Source of the DNA: an uncultured Lachnospiraceae bacterium | Lineage (GTDB): Bacteria > Bacillota > Clostridia > Lachnospirales > Lachnospiraceae | NCBI GenBank assembly: GCA_948688495.1 | Contig: CAPQSW010000002.1 | Location: 53,798-117,797 of the forward strand | Direction: 5' to 3' | DNA: 64,000 bases | In this document: piece after piece, positions 54,200 through 61,497 of the stretch | Layout: each line of letters starts with the position of its first letter | How positions within the stretch are numbered: position 1 is the stretch's first letter | Notes under the pieces: model-generated | What the model was told of the DNA's origin: nothing | What the model saw: only the letters and a program-made list of their open reading frames with translations | Databases searched by the model: none | Translations under genes and position numbers: made by a program

Positions 54200-54640
54200 T
54201 TGAAAACCTTAAAAGATATGTACCGAATCATAGAATTTCCGAAATATGGGGATGAGAGGGGAAGCCTGGTGGTTCTCGAGGGAGAATATATGGATATTCC
54301 TTTTGACATCAAGCGTGTGTTTTTTATTTACGTCAACGATGTGACAGAGGTGCGGGGAAAACACGCAAACAAAGACAGCGAACTGGTACTGATATGTGCC
54401 AGCGGCAGATGCAAAGTCAAGGTATCAGATGGATTTGAGGAAGAAATTATAGAGCTGCATGACTCAAAGAAGGGATTGTATATTGCGCCTTTATGCTGGA
54501 AAGAGATGTATGAATTTTCAAGCGACGCCGTGCTTTTGGTGGTATCCTCCGAACATTACCGTCAGGAAGAATACCTGAGTGATTTTGCGCAATATAAAGA
54601 AATCATGAAAGAAGAACGATACAAAGAAAAGGAAGATTAA
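54200..54640 (+). CDS. FdtA/WxcM-like sugar 3,4-ketoisomerase
   Basis: Cupin-fold isomerase of the FdtA/QdtA/WxcM group, 146 aa. It moves the keto group of an NDP-4-keto-6-deoxyhexose from C4 to C3. Motifs are FPKYGDERGSLVVLEG, IPFDIKRVFFIY and VRGKHANKDSELVLICASG. The canonical RGGHAHK is RGKHANK here, so the second histidine is Asn; this is also seen in WxcM-like variants and may shift the reaction. Translation probably starts at TTG 54200 behind AAGGGGGAA; ATG 54218 is an alternative. It opens a second deoxysugar cassette that ends with a DegT aminotransferase. Confidence 0.82.
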   Translation: MKTLKDMYRIIEFPKYGDERGSLVVLEGEYMDIPFDIKRVFFIYVNDVTEVRGKHANKDSELVLICASGRCKVKVSDGFEEEIIELHDSKKGLYIAPLCWKEMYEFSSDAVLLVVSSEHYRQEEYLSDFAQYKEIMKEERYKEKED

Positions 54641-54666
54641 TAAAAGTCATAAAAGGAGAGAGGACA

Positions 54667-55884
54667 ATGTGCGAATGTTTGGTATGTGGAAATAAAGTGG
54701 AACATGTAATTTCCTTTGGGGATATGCCGATTGCAAACGGTTTTTTGCCGGAGGATATGTTTGAGAAGGAAAAGTTTTATCCTCTGGAAGTGGGATTTTG
54801 CCCAAAGTGCAGCATGGTGCAGTTGACAGAGCTGGTAGATAAAGAGGATATGTTTAATGAGAATTATGCGTACTTCGCCTCAACCTCGAAAAGGATGGTG
54901 GAGCACTTTAAGGAATTTGCCTATTGGGTGATGGAGACCTATCTGTCGGAGGCCCCCTTTGTGGTGGAAATAGGGAGCAACGACGGCATAATGCTGCAGA
55001 ATTATGCGAGGGAGAATATTAAGCATGTCGGGGTAGAACCATCAGAGAATGTTGCACAGGCAGCAAGGGACAAAGGGATTAATACCCTGTCCTGCTTTTT
55101 TGACAAAGAGAACGCAGAACGAATCAAAGCGGAATATGGAGAGGCGGACGTGATTGCCGGGACGAATGTGATGTGCCATCTGCCCTATATCCATTCTGTG
55201 TTTGATGGTGTGACAAGCCTGTTGAAGCCACAGGGCGTTTTGATTTTTGAAGACCCGTATGTGGGAGATATTGTACGCAGAACTTCTTACGATCAGATTT
55301 ATGACGAACATGCATTTTATTTCTCCGTGTCTTCCGTATCTTATCTGGCAGATATGCACGGACTGGAAGTAATTGATGCCCTGCCGCAGAATGTGCATGG
55401 CGGGTCTATGCGCTATATATTGGCGAGGAAAGGTGCAAGAAAGGTGTCAGAGCGTGTCAGGGAGATTATGGCGGCGGAGGAAAAGCAGGGCCTTAAGAAG
55501 CTTTCTACATATCAGGCTTTTGCGGAACATGTGGCGCAGAACAAAGAAGATTTGCTCGCATTATTAAAGGAAATCAAGTCACAGGGGAAACGGATTGTGG
55601 GTTATGGTGCGACGTCTAAGAGTACTACCGTATTAAATTACTGTGGCATTGGAACGGAATATATTGAATTTATCAGCGATACTACACCGATTAAGCAGGG
55701 TAAATATACACCGGGGATGCATATCCCGGTGAAGCCCTATGATGCATTTGTGGCTGATTATCCAGAATATGCCCTGCTGTTTGCTTGGAATCATGGGGAA
55801 GAAATTATTACGAACGAATCGTCGTTTAAGAATACTGGCGGCAAGTTTATTCTGTATGTGGACCAGGTGAGGGTGGATGAATAG
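54667..55884 (+). CDS. Nucleotide-sugar C-methyltransferase
   Basis: SAM-dependent sugar C-methyltransferase of the TylCIII/NovU/EvaC type, 405 aa. An N-terminal zinc-binding region has CLVCGN and FCPKCSMVQLTELVD. The catalytic domain has VVEIGSNDGIMLQNYA and VGVEPSENVAQAA, with NVMCHLPYIHSVF. The C-terminal domain reads RIVGYGATSKSTTVLNYCGIG, a Rossmann-like fold. Such enzymes add a methyl carbon at C3 (or C5) of 4-keto deoxysugars. AAAGGAGAG precedes the ATG. Between an FdtA-like isomerase and sugar SDRs, it predicts a branched-chain amino or deoxy sugar. Confidence 0.9.
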   Translation: MCECLVCGNKVEHVISFGDMPIANGFLPEDMFEKEKFYPLEVGFCPKCSMVQLTELVDKEDMFNENYAYFASTSKRMVEHFKEFAYWVMETYLSEAPFVVEIGSNDGIMLQNYARENIKHVGVEPSENVAQAARDKGINTLSCFFDKENAERIKAEYGEADVIAGTNVMCHLPYIHSVFDGVTSLLKPQGVLIFEDPYVGDIVRRTSYDQIYDEHAFYFSVSSVSYLADMHGLEVIDALPQNVHGGSMRYILARKGARKVSERVREIMAAEEKQGLKKLSTYQAFAEHVAQNKEDLLALLKEIKSQGKRIVGYGATSKSTTVLNYCGIGTEYIEFISDTTPIKQGKYTPGMHIPVKPYDAFVADYPEYALLFAWNHGEEIITNESSFKNTGGKFILYVDQVRVDE

Positions 55885-55894
55885 GAGGGGCCCT

Positions 55895-56794
55895 ATGGAG
55901 AAAATGCTTCTTACCGGAGTGACAGGGTTTGTGGGCAGAAACTTTATGGAGTCCTTAGACAGAAATAAATATGAGGTATTTGCGGTAGGTAGGAACTGTC
56001 CGCCGTTTATGGATAGGGAGCATTTTTTTGTGACGGATTTAAAAGATCCGGCAGGGATATCTGAGGTTATAGAAAGAATAAGTCCAGATGTCCTGGTGCT
56101 GTTTGCATGGGATGTCAGCACGCAGAGTTATTGGGAAACATTGGAAAATTGTGTATGGGCAGATATTTGCATTCAGACAGCGGAGGTTTTTTTGGAAAAC
56201 GAAGGACGGCAGATTCTTTTCGCCGGCACTTCAGCAAGTTATGACTATGGGAAAGGATTCCTAAAGGAATTGCCGGAATACGAACATCCTTCCTCTCTGT
56301 ATGGCATCAGCAAACTTTATACATCCCAGGTGCTTTGTAAATTGGCAAAGAGATATGACGCCCTCTACTGTGAGGCAAGAATCTTTGCAATTTATGGAAA
56401 ATATGAGAAAAGAAACCGCCTCATTCCTTTGACGGCTTGGAGATTGTCTCAGAATGAGAAAATCGTGAATACCTGCGGAGAGTTGCAGCGTGATTATATT
56501 TATATAGGGGATGCGGTGAATGCCATCCATTTACTGCTGGAAACAAAAGCGACGGGTGTTTATAATATTTCTTCTGGCAAACCAGTTAGTATCGGACGAA
56601 TAGTCATGCGGGTTGCAGAGGAATTGGGAAAGCTGGAACTTATAGAATTTGATAACAGTAATAAGACAGATGATTCTCCTCTGATTGTGGGAGACAATGC
56701 CAAGTTAGAAGGTCTGGGATTTGTGAGTGCTTATTCTTTGGAAAGTGGAATAAGGCAGACGTTAGATTGGATGATGAAAGAAGGGAAATTATGA
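55895..56794 (+). CDS. NAD-dependent epimerase/dehydratase
   Basis: Extended SDR, 299 aa, with MLLTGVTGFVGRNFMESL, FAGTSASYDYG and catalytic YGISK. It probably reduces or epimerises the 4-keto group in the second deoxysugar cassette. The GAGGGG site fixes the start at ATG 55895, not at the overlapping ATG 55877. Its stop overlaps the start of the next SDR (ATGA). Specific reaction unknown. Confidence 0.84.
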   Translation: MEKMLLTGVTGFVGRNFMESLDRNKYEVFAVGRNCPPFMDREHFFVTDLKDPAGISEVIERISPDVLVLFAWDVSTQSYWETLENCVWADICIQTAEVFLENEGRQILFAGTSASYDYGKGFLKELPEYEHPSSLYGISKLYTSQVLCKLAKRYDALYCEARIFAIYGKYEKRNRLIPLTAWRLSQNEKIVNTCGELQRDYIYIGDAVNAIHLLLETKATGVYNISSGKPVSIGRIVMRVAEELGKLELIEFDNSNKTDDSPLIVGDNAKLEGLGFVSAYSLESGIRQTLDWMMKEGKL

Positions 56795-57747
56795 AGATTG
56801 TTGTGACAGGCGGCTTGGGGCATATTGGTTCAAGATTAATCCGGAAACTTCCCGAGGAGATACCGCAGGCAGACATTACGATTTTGGATAATTTAAAAGT
56901 GCAGAGGTATTGTTCGCTGTTTCATCTTCCCAAGGAGGGAAATTACCATTTTGTGCAGGGAGATATTTTGGATGGGAGACAACTGGATGACGTGGTCGCT
57001 GGCGCGGACGCAGTCATCAATCTTGCGGCAAATACAGAACCGGAACAGAGTGTCGAGAAAGAGCGGGAAGTTGAGGAAGTGAATTATATTGGAACGCAGC
57101 GTGTTGCGGACTGCTGTGCCAAATGGAATGTTCCGATGTTTTTTCCATCCAGTACCAGTGTATATGGGGTAGCCGACCGTTCGGTGGACGAACATACATC
57201 AGTCAGCGCAGACGCGGCGCAGAGCCCGTATGCGAGGACAAAGGTGATGTCGGAGGAATATCTGGCAAAGCTTGGACAGGAAGGAAAGCTGTGCTATACA
57301 GTATGCCGTTTTGGCACTATTTTTGGGATATCCCCGGGAATGCGCTTTCATACAGCCGTCAATAAATTTACCTGGCAGGCATGCACCGGACAGGGCTTGT
57401 CAGTGTGGGAGACGGCGTGGGAACAGCGGAGGCCGTATCTGGACATTGAAGACGCCGTTTCTGCCATTTGCTTTATTATCAAAGGGAATCATTTTCACAA
57501 TGAAATCTATAATATTGTAACCATCAATGCGGCCGTCAAAGATATTGTTGGCGAGATCAAGAAGCATGTGGCAAACGTGCAGGTGGAATTTGTAAAGTCC
57601 AAGATTATGAATACGCTTTCCTATGACGTGTCCTGTGACAAAATCAAATCCTTGGGATTTGTGCCGCAGGGTTCCCTGGAAAGAGGCGTGAGGGATACGG
57701 TGCAGCTTTTAGAGGGGATTTGCGGCGCTGCGAGAGAGGAAATTTAG
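56791..57747 (+). CDS. NAD-dependent epimerase/dehydratase
   Basis: Extended SDR, 318 aa, with VVTGGLGHIGSRLIRKL, NLAANTEPEQSVEKE, PSSTSVYG and catalytic YARTK. RPYLDIEDAVSAI is typical of nucleotide-sugar epimerases. The ATG at 56791 overlaps the stop of the previous gene and has AGAAGGG upstream; the longer frame from 56767 is unlikely. It is followed directly by the DegT aminotransferase. It could act as dehydratase or epimerase of the dTDP/UDP-deoxysugar. No rmlA or rmlB homologue is visible in the window. Confidence 0.84.
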   Translation: MKIVVTGGLGHIGSRLIRKLPEEIPQADITILDNLKVQRYCSLFHLPKEGNYHFVQGDILDGRQLDDVVAGADAVINLAANTEPEQSVEKEREVEEVNYIGTQRVADCCAKWNVPMFFPSSTSVYGVADRSVDEHTSVSADAAQSPYARTKVMSEEYLAKLGQEGKLCYTVCRFGTIFGISPGMRFHTAVNKFTWQACTGQGLSVWETAWEQRRPYLDIEDAVSAICFIIKGNHFHNEIYNIVTINAAVKDIVGEIKKHVANVQVEFVKSKIMNTLSYDVSCDKIKSLGFVPQGSLERGVRDTVQLLEGICGAAREEI

Positions 57748-58839
57748 ATGAGAATTTTATGCAACCGGCTGGACCGGGGATTTCTGGCATATCAACAGGA
57801 ATTTGAAGATAAAGTGATAGAGGTCATGCGGAGTGGATATTATGTTTTGGGAAAAGAGGTGCAGGCATTTGAGGAGGAATTTGCCCGCTATCTGGGCACA
57901 AGCCATTGCATTGGCGTCGGCAGCGGCCTGTCCGCCCTAGAGATGGCATTCCATCTGTTGGACATTGGACCAGGGGATGAGGTCATTGTACCAGCGAATA
58001 CATACATTGCCAGCGTTCTGGGAATTACCTTGAATGGTGCGGTCCCTGTTTTTGTAGAACCGGATGAATATTATAATATTGACGCTGACCAAATAGAAGA
58101 TAAGATTACAAAGAAGACGAAGGCAATCCTTGCAGTTCATTTATATGGGCAGGCTGCCAATATGGGTAAAATTATGGAGATTGCAAGGGAATACCAACTG
58201 AAGGTTGTGGAGGATTGCGCACAGTCCCACGGGGCGTCCTTTGAAGGAAAACAGACGGGGACTTTTGGGGATTTTGGATGTTTTTCCTTTTACCCGACAA
58301 AGAACCTGGGAGCATTTGGAGATGGGGGCGCGTTGGTCACAGGCAGTGATGAACTTGCAGACAGGGCAAAAGTATACCGCAATTATGGCAGCAGGAAAAA
58401 ATATTATAACGAGATGATGGGAATCAATTCCAGGCTTGACGAGCTTCAGGCAGGTTTATTGCGGGTGAAGCTTCGTCATTATAATGAGATTTTAAAAGAA
58501 CGTGAAAAACTGGCTGCTTATTACGAAAAGAATATAGTGAATCCAGGGTTCGTGCTGCCGGGAGTCCGGCAAGGCTCAAAAACCGTGTGGCATCAGTATG
58601 TTGTGCAGGTGGAAAATAGGGAAACTGTACAGCAGGAATTGAAAAAGAAAGAGATTGACACGATGATTCATTATCCTATTCCGCCTCATCTATCGGAAGC
58701 AATGAGTTATCTGGAAATCCCTCAAGGGCATTATCCTCTGACAGAGCAGTATGCAAGAAGTGTCTTATCGCTGCCCTTTTATAACGGGATGGAGGAAGCA
58801 GAACAGGAGTATGTGGTGGACGCAGTCAATCATTTATAG
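57748..58839 (+). CDS. DegT/DnrJ/EryC1/StrS aminotransferase, FdtB-like
   Basis: PLP-dependent sugar aminotransferase, 363 aa. Motifs are RSGYYVLGKEVQAFEEEFA, CIGVGSGLSALEMA, VEDCAQSHGASF and the PLP lysine in YPTKNLGAFGDGG (Lys about 185). This group includes FdtB/QdtB-type enzymes that aminate C3 of the ketoisomerase product, which agrees with the FdtA-like gene at 54200. The start ATG follows the previous stop with no gap. The gene is followed by a strong terminator. The product is probably a 3-amino-3,6-dideoxy sugar, possibly C-methylated. Confidence 0.9.
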   Translation: MRILCNRLDRGFLAYQQEFEDKVIEVMRSGYYVLGKEVQAFEEEFARYLGTSHCIGVGSGLSALEMAFHLLDIGPGDEVIVPANTYIASVLGITLNGAVPVFVEPDEYYNIDADQIEDKITKKTKAILAVHLYGQAANMGKIMEIAREYQLKVVEDCAQSHGASFEGKQTGTFGDFGCFSFYPTKNLGAFGDGGALVTGSDELADRAKVYRNYGSRKKYYNEMMGINSRLDELQAGLLRVKLRHYNEILKEREKLAAYYEKNIVNPGFVLPGVRQGSKTVWHQYVVQVENRETVQQELKKKEIDTMIHYPIPPHLSEAMSYLEIPQGHYPLTEQYARSVLSLPFYNGMEEAEQEYVVDAVNHL

Positions 58840-58881
58840 TATTTGGTTTTCGGACAGTTGATTTTTGCGAAATGTACCATT

Positions 58882-58920
58882 ATTTTAGAGCTGGAAAAGA
58901 CATTTTTCCAGCTCTAAAAT
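58882..58920. terminator. Bidirectional intrinsic terminator, perfect 17-bp stem
   Basis: A perfect 17-bp inverted repeat (58882-58898 with 58904-58920) around a 5-base GACAT loop. Both arms end in runs of A and T, so a U-tract is available in either direction. It lies between the plus-strand DegT gene and the minus-strand gene ending at 58962, and should end both transcripts. Confidence 0.88.
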
Positions 58921-58961
58921 ATAACTTCATGACATTTTCGCAACGCTTACGTATGTCACAA

Positions 58962-60083
58962 TCACACATTATACACGCGTGCAATATAATATGCAGTCTC
59001 ACCCGATTTCGAGTTCATGGTTATATTGGCTTTATAATTGCCAAAAGAATCTTCCGATGTCAGATTGTTTTTAACAGCCTTGGCAGCGTCCTCCGCACTC
59101 TTTCCAAATCCGCAATAGCATTTGTTGTCACCGATGAGCGGGCTTTCCACGCCAAACGCCACGTGGATGTTTGTACCGGATATATTAAGCCTTACGCCAT
59201 AGTTCGTGCCGTACAGTGCAGCGTCCTTTTTCTGTGTTGTATAGAATCCTGTGGAGAGGAAACGCGCGCCTTCGGCAGTGACAGGGCATTTCATGCCGGG
59301 AGAGGTATAGCCGGTCTGTTTTCCGTGGACATTTTTTGAGGAATCAAAGTAAAGTCCGTAGTTATCATTTCTTTCAGGAGACATATTCGAGATGTCATTG
59401 ATTACCAGCAGGATACATGCCGCATCTTTTGCTGCAAAATATATGAGTACAATAAGTGCGAGGACAACAATGGCAGCAATGGCGACAACAACCCCCGGAC
59501 CTGTGGATGCCGTTGCAGCGAAAGCGGCAGGCAGTGCGACAGGAGCAGCATTAAGCACGCGCTCGCGGTCTTCTGCTGTCAATGTTTGCAAAGCATCCTG
59601 CAGTTCGCAGTTAAGCTCTGGGATACTGTCTGCCTGTTTGCTGCCATATTCCAGGATGGCTTTCCTGGCTGTGGCAACTCCCTTTTCGCCCATTGCAATC
59701 ATACTATTGGCAACCAGACAGGATGCAACCTCCGCCGTGCTTGCATTTTCTTTTGATTTTAGCAGTTTCATGGTGTTGTAAAGCGCCTGGACAATCGCCT
59801 TGACCTTATCCCCTTCGGCGTTAACCACCTCATCATATAAGGCGGAGTCAAACAGCATGGCGGGAAGAATCTGGTCGTCTGCATTATCATTCAGTAAATC
59901 CTGGTAATCTGTCTCATCCATGCCGGCTTTTGCCAGTTCCCGGCGCAGGTTATTTCGTTGTTCCTGTAAGAGTTCCCGGTATATGGCACGCTGTTCTTCT
60001 TTTGCAGCGGCCTTTTCCATACGCGGGATATAGTCTGGAAAGACGTCCCGCAGTTCCTTAAGCATGTTTGTATCTATATTCAT
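58962..60083 (-). CDS. Membrane-anchored protein with actinoporin-like C-terminal domain (1)
   Basis: 373-aa protein, clearly paralogous to its upstream neighbour. The N-terminal half is charged and helical (DYIPRMEKAAAKEEQRAIY). One hydrophobic helix lies at about 196-217 (GVVVAIAAIVVLALIVLIYF), and a beta-rich C-terminal domain follows. The C-terminus (FYTTQKKDAALYGTNYGV, IHVAFGVESPLIGDNKCYCGFG, YKANITMNSKSGETAYYIARV) recalls the actinoporin/fungal lectin cytolysin fold. In that fold a GPVATG...GVLAY...FSVPYDYN stretch occupies the same relative place. The similarity is by eye and weak in identity. AAAGGGGAA sets the start at 60083. Function is not established; a membrane-damaging or membrane-binding role is a hypothesis. 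Confidence 0.7.
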   Translation of the reverse strand: MNIDTNMLKELRDVFPDYIPRMEKAAAKEEQRAIYRELLQEQRNNLRRELAKAGMDETDYQDLLNDNADDQILPAMLFDSALYDEVVNAEGDKVKAIVQALYNTMKLLKSKENASTAEVASCLVANSMIAMGEKGVATARKAILEYGSKQADSIPELNCELQDALQTLTAEDRERVLNAAPVALPAAFAATASTGPGVVVAIAAIVVLALIVLIYFAAKDAACILLVINDISNMSPERNDNYGLYFDSSKNVHGKQTGYTSPGMKCPVTAEGARFLSTGFYTTQKKDAALYGTNYGVRLNISGTNIHVAFGVESPLIGDNKCYCGFGKSAEDAAKAVKNNLTSEDSFGNYKANITMNSKSGETAYYIARVYNV

Positions 60084-60122
60084 AGTTCCCCTTTCTGTGC
60101 ATATTTGCATGTTATTCATGTT

Positions 60123-61274
60123 CTATTTGTATACCCTTGCGATATAATAAGCGGTTTCACCGGAAGTTGAGTTCATGGATATGGTTGCCTTATAATTGCC
60201 GGAGTTAGCACTCGACGACAGGTTTGAACTGACAGCTTTGGCAGCATCCTCCGCCGTTTTCCCGAATCCGCAGTAGCATTTGTTGCTTCCGGTCAGCGGG
60301 CTCTCCACGCCGAATGCCACCGTGAGGTTGGCGTCTGTGATTTTAAGCTGGAAACCGTAACATGTGCCGTATAATGCAGCCGTCACCTTCTGGGTAGTAA
60401 AAAATCCGGCCGGGGCAAATATTTCCGTTTCGGTAAATTTAAGGGCAGACTTGAGCTTGCGGGTATATCCAGTCTGCTTTCCATGAACGTTGTGGGAAGA
60501 AGTGAATTCGAGATTATATTTATCATAATCCCCATTTGCGTCTGCAAGGTCATTGATGACCAGTACGAGACATGCCGCATCTTTTATGCAGAAATAGAGA
60601 ATTACCGTCAGCGCGGCAAGAATAACAAGAATGATAGAGACAACGATTGCTGCACCGCCGACAGCTCCGACACCTGCAAAAGCAGCCGGCAGCGCTCCGG
60701 GAAAGGCGCCCACGATTTTTTTGCGGTCTTCCTCCTCGAAATCTGCCAAGACCTCATGCCATGCTTCGTCAAGCTCAAGCTTCATTTTGCCGGACGCTTG
60801 CCTGGAAGCGTATTCTTCCAGAACTTTATCAGCGGCGCTGATGCCGGCGTCGCTGGTAGCAATGATACCGTTTACAACAAGAGCTGCGGCCATGTGGTAA
60901 TTGTCTGCTTTTACGTCTGCGTTGCGGATATTTGCGGAATTTGTGTTTTTCACATTTTGCAGTGAATTGTACAATGCCTGAACTAAAGTTTTGATCTTGT
61001 CCCCTTGTGCAGTGACATAATCTGAATGATCCGTGCTGTCAATCGTCAGGGCGGCCAGGGAGTCGCCGTCATAGGTTCCTTGCAGTAAATCGGAAAAGTC
61101 CTCCTCATTCTTGTTGGCCTTTGCGAGTTCCTGACGCAGATTCTGGCGTACCTTGGCCATAAGTCCTTCCTTGAGGGCGTTCAGCTCCTCCTCTGTGGAT
61201 GCCTTTTCCATTCTTGGTACATAGTCCGGGAAAATTTCCCGCAGGTATTGCATGGTTTCTTTTTCAGAGTACAT
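60123..61274 (-). CDS. Membrane-anchored protein with actinoporin-like C-terminal domain (2)
   Basis: 383-aa paralog of the protein at 58962, with the same order: helical N-terminus (DYVPRMEKASTEEELNALKEG), one hydrophobic helix at about 205-228 (GAAIVVSIILVILAALTVIL), then the conserved domain (NVHGKQTGYT, FFTTQKVTAALYGTCYGF, VAFGVESPLTGSNKCYCGFG, YKATISMNSTSGETAYYIARVY). Identity is highest in the C-terminal 120 residues. It has its own strong promoter and a GGAGGAG ribosome binding site, and is probably co-transcribed with copy 1, 39 bp downstream. It has no signal peptide. If the N-terminus stays inside, the single helix would place the beta domain outside the cell. Confidence 0.72.
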   Translation of the reverse strand: MYSEKETMQYLREIFPDYVPRMEKASTEEELNALKEGLMAKVRQNLRQELAKANKNEEDFSDLLQGTYDGDSLAALTIDSTDHSDYVTAQGDKIKTLVQALYNSLQNVKNTNSANIRNADVKADNYHMAAALVVNGIIATSDAGISAADKVLEEYASRQASGKMKLELDEAWHEVLADFEEEDRKKIVGAFPGALPAAFAGVGAVGGAAIVVSIILVILAALTVILYFCIKDAACLVLVINDLADANGDYDKYNLEFTSSHNVHGKQTGYTRKLKSALKFTETEIFAPAGFFTTQKVTAALYGTCYGFQLKITDANLTVAFGVESPLTGSNKCYCGFGKTAEDAAKAVSSNLSSSANSGNYKATISMNSTSGETAYYIARVYK

Positions 61275-61308
61275 AATTTCTCCTCCTCATTTGTTTGATA
61301 TAAATTAA

Positions 61309-61342
61309 GCCCTGCAAGAAACGCTAGTGCGCTCTGCAGGGC
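61309..61342 (-). promoter_or_regulatory. Leader hairpin upstream of the tandem actinoporin-like genes
   Basis: Perfect 8-bp inverted repeat (GCCCTGCA at 61309-61316, TGCAGGGC at 61335-61342) with an 18-base loop, lying between the minus-strand promoter and the ribosome binding site. On the minus strand it is followed by TTAATTTA, a weak U-rich end. It could be an attenuator or a regulator-binding site. Confidence 0.4.
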
Positions 61343-61364
61343 AGGTAACCCACTTATTAGTTTT

Positions 61365-61393
61365 ATTATAAGGGAAGGATTGCGATTATGCAA
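61365..61393 (-). promoter_or_regulatory. Promoter of the tandem actinoporin-like genes
   Basis: On the minus strand TTGCAT (61393-61388), a 17-bp spacer and a perfect TATAAT (61370-61365). The leader to the ATG at 61274 is about 85 bases and contains the hairpin at 61309-61342. Confidence 0.8.
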
Positions 61394-61426
61394 GGCAATG
61401 TGCAAAATAATGTATAAGATACCGAA

Positions 61427-61455
61427 TTGACAATTGTGTTACGGGATAATATACT
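61427..61455 (+). promoter_or_regulatory. Promoter of the jacalin-like lectin gene
   Basis: Perfect TTGACA (61427-61432), a 17-bp spacer and TATACT (61450-61455), divergent from the promoter at 61365-61393 and only 33 bp from it. The ATG at 61498 follows with GGAGG. Confidence 0.8.
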
Positions 61456-61497
61456 GTAAAAAAGTATAAATAATTTAATTTGGAGGAGATACAAAAG

